Shown here: in pieces, positions 36,659-45,500 of the stretch
How positions within the stretch are numbered: the stretch's first letter is position 1
Layout of the letters: every line of letters begins with the position of its first letter
NCBI GenBank assembly: GCA_964404765.1
Contig: CAYOLL010000031.1
Coordinates: 1-47,842 of the forward strand
Reading direction: 5' to 3'
Length of the DNA stretch: 47,842 bases
DNA from: CAYOLL01 sp964404765 [NCBI: uncultured Gemmatimonadota bacterium]
GTDB lineage: Bacteria; 4572-55
Made by a program: the position numbers and the translations under genes
The notes under the pieces: model-generated
Told to the model about the DNA's origin: nothing
Database searches by the model: none
Seen by the model: only the letters and a program-made list of their open reading frames with translations

Positions 36659-37714
36659 ATGAACGAAAATTTATCCAAGTATCGGCAAGTAGAAAATAAA
36701 ATTAAGGATGATATTAAAAGCGGTCTGATCAAGGATAAACTGCCGGGAGAGCGTGTTCTGGCCGAACAGCTTGCCGTTTCATACATGACGGTGAGGAAAG
36801 CGGTCCAGCGCTTGGTTGATAGCGGCATTCTCTATAAAGTGCCCACAAAAGGGATTTTCCTGAATAGCAGCCCGGTCGTCGGCCAGGAAACCCATAATAT
36901 CGGCTTTTTCCTTGATGATCGCATCAAGGACGGCGTATCCAGTCCCTACTATTCACTGGTGTTTAGCGCCCTGGAAAAGGAAGCGATCAAAAACGGCTAC
37001 AACCTGGTATTTTTTTCCAATTTTGATGATCTAAACCCTTTGATGAATAAACGGAAAGTGGATGGCATGGTTATCAGCTGTTTTCCCCGTTTGGAAAATG
37101 GGATTCAGGAACTCAAGTCGTTGATTCCGATTGTGCTGATGGATAACAACTCGGCGGACAAAACGATACCATCGGTTGTCATTGACAACTTTAATGGGAT
37201 CGCCGGCGCCGTTGATTATCTTTGCTCCTTGGGACATGAACGGATTGGGTTTATCAGCGGCTTGCTTGATTCGGACGTGGGCAAAGACCGGCTGAAGGGA
37301 TTTGTCACCGCGATCAATAATCGCGGTCTCAAAGAAGACAAAGAGCTTGTTTATAAGGGCGATTATTCCTATTTAGCAGGGGAAAAAGGCGTGGCTTATT
37401 TTTTAGCGCTACCCGTGCCGCCCACCGCCATTTTGTGCGCCAATGACACCATGGCGATCAGCGCGCTAAAAGCCATTCGCGAGAATGGCTTAAGCGTGCC
37501 CGAAGATATAAGTGTTGTTGGCTTTGACGACATTTCGGTAGCCGCCCAAATGCACCCCGAATTAACCACAGTGGCTGCGCCGATCAAACAAATCGCCGGC
37601 ATTTCTATGGAGATGCTCATTTCGGCCATTAAGGGCGCGGATCTCAGCTATAAGCACGTCATTTTACCGACCCGGCTAGTGGTTCGGAATTCGTGCGCGG
37701 GGGTTAAGAAATGA
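36659..37714 (+). CDS. GntR-LacI chimeric transcription regulator (AraR-like architecture)
   Basis: This 351-residue regulator pairs an N-terminal GntR winged helix (about 1-70: LPGERVLAEQLAVSYMTVRKAVQRLVDSGILYKVPTKG-type pattern) with a LacI/GalR sugar-binding effector domain (about 80-350: NIGFFLDD, LCSLGHERIGFISG, AILCANDTMAISALKAIRENGLSVPEDISVVGFDD). In such proteins, as in AraR of Bacillus, sugar binding releases DNA. Start ATG 36659 is chosen over a TTG at 36641 because the winged helix begins right after it, although the AGGA is very close (2 bp). The gene diverges from the GH16 operon, is followed by convergent ABC genes, and has an operator-like site on its own promoter. The effector is likely a glucan-derived oligosaccharide, by inference. 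Confidence 0.9.
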   Translation: MNENLSKYRQVENKIKDDIKSGLIKDKLPGERVLAEQLAVSYMTVRKAVQRLVDSGILYKVPTKGIFLNSSPVVGQETHNIGFFLDDRIKDGVSSPYYSLVFSALEKEAIKNGYNLVFFSNFDDLNPLMNKRKVDGMVISCFPRLENGIQELKSLIPIVLMDNNSADKTIPSVVIDNFNGIAGAVDYLCSLGHERIGFISGLLDSDVGKDRLKGFVTAINNRGLKEDKELVYKGDYSYLAGEKGVAYFLALPVPPTAILCANDTMAISALKAIRENGLSVPEDISVVGFDDISVAAQMHPELTTVAAPIKQIAGISMEMLISAIKGADLSYKHVILPTRLVVRNSCAGVKK

Positions 37715-37763
37715 TCTTGCCGAGCGAGTGATGTGGCTTAACTCAAGATGTGATTTCCAAGAG

Positions 37764-38609
37764 TTACCCCTTCACTGCCCCGGCCATCACACCTTTAATA
37801 ATATACTTCTGCATCACCAGATACACGACGATGATCGGCAAGGCCGAAATCGTCATGCCGGCCATGAGCAGGGGATACTCGGTCAAGTGTGTGCCCTGAA
37901 AGACCATCAAACCGCGCTGGAGCGGCATTAGGCCCTTGTCCGAAAAAATAATCAGCGCTAACAGATACTCGTTCCAGACATTCAGGGCGTTGAAAATGAC
38001 GATGACGGAAATGACCGGTTTGGCCAATGGCAACATCACCCGCCACCAAATGCCGAATTTGGAGCAGCCGTCTATGGTGGCCGCCTCTTCCAATTCTTTC
38101 GGCATTTGATCGAAAAAAGTTTTGAGCATATAAATGGACAGACTCAGGCCGACGTTGATCAGGCACAGAATGTAGCCGATTCGGGTATTCACCAGGTGGA
38201 GTTTCACCAGCAAGACATACAGGGCGATAAAACTGCCGGGTAAAGGGATCATCATGGCCGTGAGGAACAGGTAAAACAGCAGGTTGCGGCCCGGAAATTT
38301 CAGCCGGGAAAAGGCATAGGCCGCCAGCGAGGAGATGATGACAATCCCGGCCACGACGGCCACCGTGTAGATGACGGAGTTGACGAAAAATGCGCCGAAA
38401 TCGCCCTTCGTCCAGGCCAGGGCGAAGTTTTCCCAGTGCGGGTCGGACGGGATCAGGCGCATGTCGGAAAAAACCGTCTGCTGCGTTTTCAAGGCCGAAC
38501 TGACCATCCACATCAACGGAAACAGGCAGGACAGGGAAACCAGGATCAGGAAGACGTGAATGAGTCCGGATTGGATATGTTGCTTGAGTTGTGACTTATT
38601 TGCCGCCAT
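37764..38609 (-). CDS. Carbohydrate ABC transporter permease (MalG type)
   Basis: This 281-residue inner-membrane protein has six predicted helices. The ATPase-docking EAA loop reads EEAATIDGCSKFGIWWRVMLPL and precedes IVIFNALNVWNEYLLAL, typical of MalG/LacG-type permeases (CUT1 family). It follows the other permease by 7 bp, with GAGG 6 bp before its start, and ends the three-gene importer operon. The ATPase subunit is not encoded here; a shared MsmX-like ATPase elsewhere is expected. Confidence 0.92.
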   Translation of the reverse strand: MAANKSQLKQHIQSGLIHVFLILVSLSCLFPLMWMVSSALKTQQTVFSDMRLIPSDPHWENFALAWTKGDFGAFFVNSVIYTVAVVAGIVIISSLAAYAFSRLKFPGRNLLFYLFLTAMMIPLPGSFIALYVLLVKLHLVNTRIGYILCLINVGLSLSIYMLKTFFDQMPKELEEAATIDGCSKFGIWWRVMLPLAKPVISVIVIFNALNVWNEYLLALIIFSDKGLMPLQRGLMVFQGTHLTEYPLLMAGMTISALPIIVVYLVMQKYIIKGVMAGAVKG

Positions 38610-38616
38610 AATCGCC

Positions 38617-39507
38617 TCAATCCTGTTTCATCAGTTTGGAAAGTTGAATCTGGATAAACGAAACCAGCATCAGAATGCCGCCAAAAATCAAACCCTGGGC
38701 GCAGGCATAGCCGAATTGGGAATTGCTCATCATCGAGGAGATGATGCGCGTCACCGGCACTTCGGTGTTGTAGCCGGGGCCGCCGCCGGTCATGGACATG
38801 ATGAGCATAAAGGCTTGCATACTGCCGAGGATGGTCAGAATCGTCACCATGAAAAAGATCGGGACTAACAGAGGAAAGGTGATGGACCACATTTTACGAA
38901 GTGCGCTGGCCCCATCCACTTCCGCGGCTTCATAGATGTCGCGCGGAATGCCCTGCAATCCGGCCAGCAGGATGATAAATCCCCAACCGAAGCCTTTCCA
39001 CGAATGAACGATGGCGACACAGGTCAGGGCGGTGGCCGTTTCGCCCAGCCAGGTGTGGGTGTATTGGGCCAGTCCCAATTGGGTTAGCCAACTATTGAGC
39101 AGACCCCAGTTGCCGTCAAAAATCCACTTCCAGACCAGACCGACCACGATTTCGGACAGGACAGGCGGGATGAAAAAGATGACCCGGTAGATCATGCCGC
39201 CGCGGCGGATGCCCTGATCCACTGCCAGGGCCAGGGCCAAGGCCAGGATATTCTGCAAAGTCAGGGCAAACAGCGTGATGTAGCCCGCCTGTTTCATGGA
39301 CTGCCAGTAGTAGGCGTCGTTGAAGATGGCATTCCGAAAATTTTGCAGGCCCACAAAGGTCTGCGTCGGACTGACGCCGTCCCATTCAAACAGGCTCAGG
39401 GAAAACACCTTGTAAAACGGGTAGATGTAGAAGATGGAGAAGATCAGCAGGGCCGGTAGCACAAAGGCATAGTTTCCGGCCAGGTCTTTGAATCGGTATG
39501 ATTTCAA
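38617..39507 (-). CDS. Carbohydrate ABC transporter permease (MalF/UgpA type)
   Basis: This 296-residue permease has an N-terminal helix (NYAFVLPALLIFSIFYIYPF) and the EAA loop YEAAEVDGASALRKMWSITF, as in CUT1 MalF-like subunits that form a heterodimer with the MalG partner. The start is a TTG codon at 39507, supported by GAGG 6 bp upstream and by the absence of a nearby ATG. It begins 9 bp after the binding-protein stop. Confidence 0.92.
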   Translation of the reverse strand: MKSYRFKDLAGNYAFVLPALLIFSIFYIYPFYKVFSLSLFEWDGVSPTQTFVGLQNFRNAIFNDAYYWQSMKQAGYITLFALTLQNILALALALAVDQGIRRGGMIYRVIFFIPPVLSEIVVGLVWKWIFDGNWGLLNSWLTQLGLAQYTHTWLGETATALTCVAIVHSWKGFGWGFIILLAGLQGIPRDIYEAAEVDGASALRKMWSITFPLLVPIFFMVTILTILGSMQAFMLIMSMTGGGPGYNTEVPVTRIISSMMSNSQFGYACAQGLIFGGILMLVSFIQIQLSKLMKQD

Positions 39508-39516
39508 CGTTCGCCT

Positions 39517-40833
39517 CTATTTCGTCGCGCTGTCGCCGCGCTGTTCCTTCACTTGTTGGGCCTGCTTGGCAATTTCTTCCGGCGTCTTTTCGCCGATGAT
39601 AATCAATTGAATCCCCTTGTCAAAGGATTCGATGACCGTGGGTTTTTCCATCATGCCCCAGCGGCTGGGATGGGTCGAAGTTTCGATAGCGCCGGCAAAT
39701 TGCTGCAAAACCGGCGACAGATCCCGCACCGCGGCTTTATTGGCCGGAATATTTTTCGTCTCCTTGCTATAGCGGATTTGTTGTTCATATTCGGTGAGCC
39801 ACTTCAGGAAGAAGACCGCTTCCTCTTTGTGACGAGAGCGGGCATTGATCAGGAGAGATGCGCCGGCCGAACCCCACATGGGCAGCGGGTTGGTCTCCAC
39901 AATTCTGGGGATGGAAAACACGCCATAACTCAAATTGGGATTCATCTCGTTATAGACATTGACGCACCAGGAACCATTTAAGGCGATGGCGGCGCGTTCG
40001 TTGGCAAATATTTGCTCGGCCTCTTTATTGGAAAAATTGGTGATCCCTTTCATAAAGAAACCGGCGTCGGCCAATTCTTTGAACAGACTCAACAATTTCA
40101 GCCAATCCGGGTCAGTATACGGCACGTTGCCGCGAAAAGTATCCACCATCTTGGCTTCGCCCATGATGTTGATGGCCATGGAGGAGGACATACAATCAAT
40201 CATCCACAGCTCGGAAAAGCCGCACACAAACGGTTCGACCCGGGCCGCCTTGAGGGCCTTGACCGCCGTGATAAATTCCGGCCAGGTCTTCGGCGGTTGC
40301 TCCGGGTCTAACCCGGCTTTTTTGAACAGATTTTTATTGTAGATCAACTGGATCGTCATCAGATCGAGCGGAATGCCATAAAGTCCCGGCTCAACCCCAT
40401 ATTCATTTTTTTCCACAAATTGATTGTGGGTGATGGCTTTCTCATAAAGTTGATTGCGCCATTTGCCGTCTTCAGCATTATAATAATCATCCAGTTTGAG
40501 CACATGCCCGGCCTTAACAAACGAGGCCACCACATGATTTTCCGCCAAAATGCCGTACACATCGGGCAAGGTTCCGGCCTGTGAAGCCGCCTGCACCTTT
40601 TGCGTATAAGCATCCGATGGCCCGTACAACTCGAACCGGACTTTGTCGCCGGTTTTTTGCTGATACTCCGCCGCGACTTTCTCAAAAAACGGCTGCTTGT
40701 CGGTCATCCAATGCCAAATGACGACCGTGCTATCGGCGCTGCTTTGTTGACTTGTGCCTTGATCCTTCGATGATCCGCAGCCAGTCATGGCCACCATGAT
40801 CATCAACATGAGAACTCGGGTAATATTCCGCAT
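39517..40833 (-). CDS. Extracellular sugar-binding lipoprotein of ABC importer
   Basis: This 438-residue family-1 solute-binding protein has a lipoprotein signal (VAMTGC). The body has VVIWHWMTDKQPFFEKVAAEYQQKTG-type start, LPDVYGILAEN, and a GIPLDLMTIQLIYNKNLFKKAGL segment typical of MalE/MsmE-like CUT1 binding proteins. It captures sugars for the two permeases downstream (gaps of 9 and 7 bp). GGAGG lies 5 bp before ATG 40833. The substrate is not readable from sequence; the setting suggests beta-glucan oligosaccharides. No clear copy of the 16-bp operator was found upstream. Confidence 0.9.
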   Translation of the reverse strand: MRNITRVLMLMIMVAMTGCGSSKDQGTSQQSSADSTVVIWHWMTDKQPFFEKVAAEYQQKTGDKVRFELYGPSDAYTQKVQAASQAGTLPDVYGILAENHVVASFVKAGHVLKLDDYYNAEDGKWRNQLYEKAITHNQFVEKNEYGVEPGLYGIPLDLMTIQLIYNKNLFKKAGLDPEQPPKTWPEFITAVKALKAARVEPFVCGFSELWMIDCMSSSMAINIMGEAKMVDTFRGNVPYTDPDWLKLLSLFKELADAGFFMKGITNFSNKEAEQIFANERAAIALNGSWCVNVYNEMNPNLSYGVFSIPRIVETNPLPMWGSAGASLLINARSRHKEEAVFFLKWLTEYEQQIRYSKETKNIPANKAAVRDLSPVLQQFAGAIETSTHPSRWGMMEKPTVIESFDKGIQLIIIGEKTPEEIAKQAQQVKEQRGDSATK

Positions 40834-40916
40834 GACATCCTCCCTATGGTTGTTTTCGCACTCCCGGGTCGTAACCGGAAGTGCTGTTAAAGGTTATACT
40901 CACAAAGGTCACTTAA

Positions 40917-41002
40917 TTTCATTTTGCCCGTGTTGGCTGTAAGGCGGAAAGCCGTTCCGCCACGCACTCGCGGAGCAGCTATCCGTGTTACATGAAATGA
41001 AA
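40917..41002. repeat. Nested inverted-repeat element in divergent spacer
   Basis: Outer arms TTTCATTT and AAATGAAA (about 40917 and 40995-41002) enclose a tight hairpin GGCGGAA-TTCCGCC (40943-40949 with 40955-40961). It lies in the 485-bp spacer between the ABC importer and the hydrolase-barrel gene. The GC-rich centre contrasts with the AT-rich surroundings and may be a small inserted repeat or a structured leader of the ABC transcript. Confidence 0.35.
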
Positions 41003-41207
41003 GATTATGCCCTTTGAAAGTATAAGACCACGTTTTTAGAGCATATTCCAGCATATTATTATATTTGCAGACAAGTCGGGTTCAGACAATACCCTTGTTA
41101 CCCAAAATGTCACTTTTATCGGTGTGCTGTCAAGCCCTGAATTAAGTTGATTCATTTTTCCTCTGATTTTTGATCGAAACCGCGTCTAAAATTATGCTAA
41201 AAAAATC

Positions 41208-41239
41208 TTGACATTTAAATTAAAAAGTGCTATATAGCA
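41208..41239 (+). promoter_or_regulatory. Promoter of the hydrolase-barrel gene with overlapping operator
   Basis: TTGACA (41208-41213), a 17-bp spacer and TATATA (41231-41236) form a near-consensus promoter. AGTGCTATATAGCA (41226-41239) matches 14 consecutive bases of the perfect palindrome at 36254 and covers the -10 box. This ties the gene to the GH16 operon through one regulator. The leader is about 75 bases. Confidence 0.8.
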
Positions 41240-41318
41240 GCCGGTGTCGTAACTTACTTTTTAGAACCAACCGTAAAATTATCATGAGCATTGTCAACGA
41301 TAATTCGGAGAGGAAGCT

Positions 41319-44300
41319 ATGCAAAAACTAAACTGTGTTCTAAGTCTTAAAAGGGCCATTAGCCTATGCGCAATGGTCCTCATTTTATTTGTAGTCCTGG
41401 AGAGTCAAGCCCAAACCCCGGCAAAAGTGACCGCACTTCAGGACAACAGCGGCTGGAAACTGCAAGTCAATGGGCAGGATTTTTATGTCAAGGGCGTTGT
41501 GTGGGGCTATACGCCGATTGGCGAAAACTATGGCTATAACCTGTGGGGACATTCCGATGAATACATCAAAAATGTACTCGATTATGAATGTGCTTTGATG
41601 AAGAAAGCCGGGATCAATACCATCCGGTCTTTCGGCAACATTCCCCCCAAATGGGTGGCCTACATCTACCAACAATACGGCATCATGACTATGATGAACC
41701 ATCTCATGGGACGGTATGGTTATCAGGTTGGCGGCTTATGGCGTCCGAATACGGACTATTCCGATCCACTGACCCGGGAAACGCTCAAGAAGGATATTAC
41801 GGCCTGGGTTCAGGAGTACAAGGACACGCCCGGCGTGCTCATGTTCGCCCTCGGCAATGAAAGCAATTATGGCCTGGAATGGTCCACCAGTTTTGAGATC
41901 GAGAATCTGCCTGTGGGCGAACAGCAGAAGGAAAAGGCGAAATATCTCTATAGCCTGTTTAACGAGATCATCAAAGAAGGCAAGAAGATTGATCAAAACC
42001 ATCTCTTTACCATTGTCAACGGAGATGTTCAATATCTTGATCTGATCAAGGAGCTTTGCCCGGAGTTGGACATGCTGGGTGTTAATTCGTATCGCGGCAT
42101 CAGCTTTACCGACATGTGGCAGACGACCAAGCAAAATCTGGGTCTGCCTATTGTCCTTACGGAATTTGGCAGCGATGCCTTCAATGCGCTACAAAATGCA
42201 GAGGATCAAGCCGCCCAGGCCCATTTCCTGAAAGTTCAATGGCAGGAAATCTATAACAAAAGTTATGGTCAGGGCGAGGAAGGTCTTGCCATCGGCGGCT
42301 GTGTCTTTGAATGGCGCGATGAGTGGTGGAAGTACAAACAGACCGAAAATCTTTATGTGCAAGATCGCCATTCGTCATGGTCCAACGGCGGGTATAGCTT
42401 TGATTATATCGAAGGTCAGAATAACATGAACGAGGAGTGGTTTGGCATCTGTGGACTGGGCCAGCCCAATGCCAACGGCGTATTTGTGGCTACACCCCGC
42501 ATGGCCTACGACGTTCTCGCCGCCGTCTGGCAAATTGATCCTTATAAAGAAGAGAAGGCGACCCTTAATAGCAAGATCAATGGAATTGACATGCGTTTCT
42601 ATGCCGTAGAAAGCGATGTTCGCCTTTTGAAAAATGAGCAAAAGAAACGGGATTTCTTTTCGTTGACGGGCGGCAGCCTGCGCGGCGAGATGGTGACCAA
42701 AGGGATTGATAGCGCCATTAGAGAGAAGGGCGAGAATGGCGTTGAATTTTCAAATGGCGAAATGATCTTCATGGATTTCGGTTTCCAGCCTTCCGATAAA
42801 CTACAAGGAAATTTTACCCTCAACCTGCTGGGCAACGTGCCGGACAAAGATATCGAAAATATCTTTTACGGGATGCGGGGATTACCCCTGATTGTCCAAA
42901 CGAAAGAAGTTAACGACAGCGCACTCGTTTCCAAATCCGACGCGTTGAAAGATCGGGAACGGCTTGAAATCTACAGCTTTCAGGCCACTTACCAGGCCAA
43001 GTATGCCGATTTTACCACGTTCTATCACGTTCCCCGCTATCATTGGGGCTATGAGGGCGATTTCTTCGGCTTGATGCGCGAAGCAACGGACATGCAGGGC
43101 ATGGACATCTGGAATGCCAAAGCGCCCTTCGGTTGGGAGTTCGTCGGCAAGCAATCGCTGGATGGTCTGAAGGTTGTGATTGGGCCTGAAATTTACTGGG
43201 GTGCGAATCCAAAGGCCATGATCAAGTACAATTTCGGCAAGGGCCGTTTTAAGTATACCTTGATTCATGCCGAAGACATTGCCCGCAAAAATGACCCGAC
43301 GACCGCCACATCGGCTACGGAAAGACAAACGCGGCAGACCACGTTTAATGTCAAAACCGATTTTATTCCCAAAACCACGCTGGAAGTGGGCGTGATTATG
43401 GCGGGCACTGAAAAAGTGGATGAGGCGTTTAATTATCAAGATGGCGACGATATTGTCTATGACAAGATTGAATATTCGGACACCTTTGGCGCAAAGGCCC
43501 TGCTGACGCTGGATGCGGTGAATCGGGCAAGAATTTATGCCGGTTTCCAATACGCCGGTCTGGTGGCCGATGGCGGCGCGGCGCTCAAGGAATTCGGCAC
43601 CGAACTGCCCTATTCGGACTATGGCAACAAGATTGAATATGAAGGCGGCGTGCTGTTGAATTTCAACGAGTTAACGATTTATCCCAGAATGCTTTCCCGG
43701 AAAAATCTGCTTGACGCCAACCCCATCATCGAACCGTCCACAGACGGAACGACGCTCCACCCCGGCTTAAATCCCCGCAATCGCGATGACGATCCCTTTG
43801 CCGTGCTGGACAACCGGGAAGCGCTGTCCGGAGAAATTTTTGCCACGTATGATCCCACGCCGGCCACGTCCTTCTATGCCTGGGACAGCGACAAGCGGGA
43901 AGATGCGGGCCTGGCCTTCAATATTGGGGCGAACATGACACGCTATGACACCGATACGGATGCTTATCTTTTCTTCTACAAAGAAGGCAAGATCAATGCC
44001 TCATTTGGCAAAGGACTGCCCAAAGAGGACGTGTGGAAAGCCAAGAGCCGGATCATCATGAATCCCAACCCCAATCTGCGCCTGATTGCCGACCTTGTGG
44101 CCGGGTATCAGCAGTCCACCGGCACGCCGGAGGGCGACACGCGGCGATACTACGAACTGCGCGCCCTGATGAACATCGCCAACAAGCATAGACTGGCCGG
44201 TTATGTCAAGAAAAACTCGTGGGGACCGTACGACTATTTTCGGCAATTCAATGTCACCTATCCCTATCAATACATGCTCGATTATTCCATTCGCATGGAT

Positions 44301-44447
44301 AATTTTGCCACCGAACGCCTGTCGAGCGCGATTGGGCTAAAGGGGTTTTATCGCACATTGGATGAAAACTCGCAAGGGAGCGAGTACGACGGCGGCAAGA
44401 ATAATTATATGTTTGAAGTAAGCGCGTATTACAACATCGAATTTTAA
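41319..44447 (+). CDS. Glycoside hydrolase (GH2/GH5-like TIM barrel) fused to predicted outer-membrane beta-barrel
   Basis: This 1042-residue protein has a signal peptide (cleavage near ESQAQ, residue 32). Residues about 40-405 form a clan-A TIM barrel like the catalytic part of GH2 and related beta-glucan-active enzymes: acid/base E181 in ALGNESNYG and nucleophile E282 in VLTEFGSDAF. From about 425 to the end the sequence changes to many short alternating amphipathic strands rich in Tyr, Phe and Asp turns, ending in VSAYYNIEF with a terminal Phe, as in outer-membrane beta-barrels recognised by BamA. The fusion would anchor the hydrolase in the outer membrane. AGGA lies 5-6 bp before the ATG. 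The promoter carries the shared operator. The barrel part is predicted by pattern only, and substrate specificity is unknown. Confidence 0.75.
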   Translation: MQKLNCVLSLKRAISLCAMVLILFVVLESQAQTPAKVTALQDNSGWKLQVNGQDFYVKGVVWGYTPIGENYGYNLWGHSDEYIKNVLDYECALMKKAGINTIRSFGNIPPKWVAYIYQQYGIMTMMNHLMGRYGYQVGGLWRPNTDYSDPLTRETLKKDITAWVQEYKDTPGVLMFALGNESNYGLEWSTSFEIENLPVGEQQKEKAKYLYSLFNEIIKEGKKIDQNHLFTIVNGDVQYLDLIKELCPELDMLGVNSYRGISFTDMWQTTKQNLGLPIVLTEFGSDAFNALQNAEDQAAQAHFLKVQWQEIYNKSYGQGEEGLAIGGCVFEWRDEWWKYKQTENLYVQDRHSSWSNGGYSFDYIEGQNNMNEEWFGICGLGQPNANGVFVATPRMAYDVLAAVWQIDPYKEEKATLNSKINGIDMRFYAVESDVRLLKNEQKKRDFFSLTGGSLRGEMVTKGIDSAIREKGENGVEFSNGEMIFMDFGFQPSDKLQGNFTLNLLGNVPDKDIENIFYGMRGLPLIVQTKEVNDSALVSKSDALKDRERLEIYSFQATYQAKYADFTTFYHVPRYHWGYEGDFFGLMREATDMQGMDIWNAKAPFGWEFVGKQSLDGLKVVIGPEIYWGANPKAMIKYNFGKGRFKYTLIHAEDIARKNDPTTATSATERQTRQTTFNVKTDFIPKTTLEVGVIMAGTEKVDEAFNYQDGDDIVYDKIEYSDTFGAKALLTLDAVNRARIYAGFQYAGLVADGGAALKEFGTELPYSDYGNKIEYEGGVLLNFNELTIYPRMLSRKNLLDANPIIEPSTDGTTLHPGLNPRNRDDDPFAVLDNREALSGEIFATYDPTPATSFYAWDSDKREDAGLAFNIGANMTRYDTDTDAYLFFYKEGKINASFGKGLPKEDVWKAKSRIIMNPNPNLRLIADLVAGYQQSTGTPEGDTRRYYELRALMNIANKHRLAGYVKKNSWGPYDYFRQFNVTYPYQYMLDYSIRMDNFATERLSSAIGLKGFYRTLDENSQGSEYDGGKNNYMFEVSAYYNIEF

Positions 44448-44477
44448 TTTCAAGGTTTATTACCGTTGGAGGGCCTT

Positions 44478-45104
44478 ATGATGTATAAAAATCTGTTATG
44501 GATTGCGATGGGTCTGATTCTCATCGCCGCGCCGGGTTGTGATGTGAAAGAGGGCGACATCACCAATGACATTCCCTTGCCCACCGATGCCGTGCTGACG
44601 CTTCGCTGCGAGAATGTCGGCATCTCTCCGGAAACGTGCATTCTGGACGATCCGGACAATCCCTTTGCGATGGCCAATATCACTGAAAAAAATAGGTGGG
44701 ATTTATATGCCGACTGTCCCTCGGCCAAATCCAAATTCTATCTCTGGGCCACGGTGCTGGCCAAAAGTCCATCCGGGGAAAATCAGTACTATACCGCCCG
44801 CGCCTTGCACGAGCTATACACCGAAGGCGGCAGCGTGAATGCCCGCGAACAGGCCAAGAAAGCTTATCGGGCGACGCTGGATAATTATTTTGACTCCGTC
44901 ACCTGGTATGAGGCCTGGTGGCTGGGCAAAGACATCGTCTATGCGGTTTCGCTGAAGAACATGATTGGAACGAGTTTGTATGATCCCTCGGACATGAATC
45001 TGAGGCCGCTTTACGACAATTCTGATCTGGCGTTGGTGGATTTGAGCGCGTGGGGCTACATTTATGATGCGGACAATAAGATTTTGACCAAGATTAACCA
45101 ATAA
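44478..45104 (+). CDS. Unknown lipoprotein co-transcribed with the hydrolase-barrel gene
   Basis: This 208-residue protein is not recognised. A lipoprotein signal ends in IAAPGC. The mature part has three further Cys (in LRCENVG, PETCILDD and YADCPSAK), then a helical region with YYTARALHELYTEGG and WYEAWWLGKDIVYAVSLKN, which suggests a small all-alpha or TPR-like fold. The start is ATG 44478 or 44481, with GGAGGG 4-7 bp upstream. It lies 30 bp after the hydrolase-barrel stop and before a strong terminator, so the two form a two-gene operon. It may be an accessory lipoprotein for the barrel, by position only. Confidence 0.7.
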   Translation: MMYKNLLWIAMGLILIAAPGCDVKEGDITNDIPLPTDAVLTLRCENVGISPETCILDDPDNPFAMANITEKNRWDLYADCPSAKSKFYLWATVLAKSPSGENQYYTARALHELYTEGGSVNAREQAKKAYRATLDNYFDSVTWYEAWWLGKDIVYAVSLKNMIGTSLYDPSDMNLRPLYDNSDLALVDLSAWGYIYDADNKILTKINQ

Positions 45105-45154
45105 TCCAATGTCCGGAAGTTGTGCATGTTGGGCGTAAAACTCATACCACAAAC

Positions 45155-45198
45155 AACCCGTTTGGCAAGTCAAAAATGCCGACGGGTTTTTTATTTTC
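45155..45198 (+). terminator. Rho-independent terminator
   Basis: Arm AACCCGTTTGGCA (45155-45167) pairs with TGCCGACGGGTT (45177-45188), with one bulge, and is followed by a T-rich tail from 45187. It lies 50 bp after the lipoprotein stop and ends the hydrolase-barrel operon. Confidence 0.85.
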
Positions 45199-45240
45199 CA
45201 CTACTTTTTTTGTGGATTGTGCGTTGCCGGCTTGCTTGTA

Positions 45241-45450
45241 CTAAAATAAAAGGTTTGTATGCAACTCATTTTCAGTTTTGGTATTACTCCTTTCCAAGCG
45301 ACAAACTTTCCATTTGAGACCACCGTCATTCTGTAAGAATTTTTCCCCAATGGTGTCGCTGCTGGATTTGGACAAGATTCTTTCAGAACGACAACATGGC
45401 AAATTTGTCATTTGGTTAGGCATAGCTGCTCCTTTTTTTGCTGCCAAACT
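45241..45450. other. AT-rich block without a recognised gene
   Basis: In the 558-bp gap between 45105 and 45664, this stretch stays open in two minus-strand frames at once, the longer giving only 68 residues (45447-45241) with no recognised motif and no ribosome-binding site. A dispersed non-coding repeat or a decayed gene are both possible. The rest of the gap holds the terminator and the tandem repeats listed separately. Confidence 0.3.
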
Positions 45451-45452
45451 TC

Positions 45453-45500
45453 AGGCACTTTAGGCACTTCAGGCACTTGGAATTATTCAGGTTATTCAGG
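45453..45500. repeat. Short 9-bp-period tandem repeats
   Basis: AGGCACTT plus one variable base occurs three times at a 9-bp period (45453, 45462, 45471), followed directly by two exact copies of TTATTCAGG (45483-45491 and 45492-45500). The block lies about 165 bp upstream of the protein kinase gene. Confidence 0.7.

Noticed and set aside
45415-45421. Another GTTAGGC core near 45.4 kb as a possible attC
   Set aside because: No pairing arms or second core were found nearby; a 7-bp match is expected by chance.
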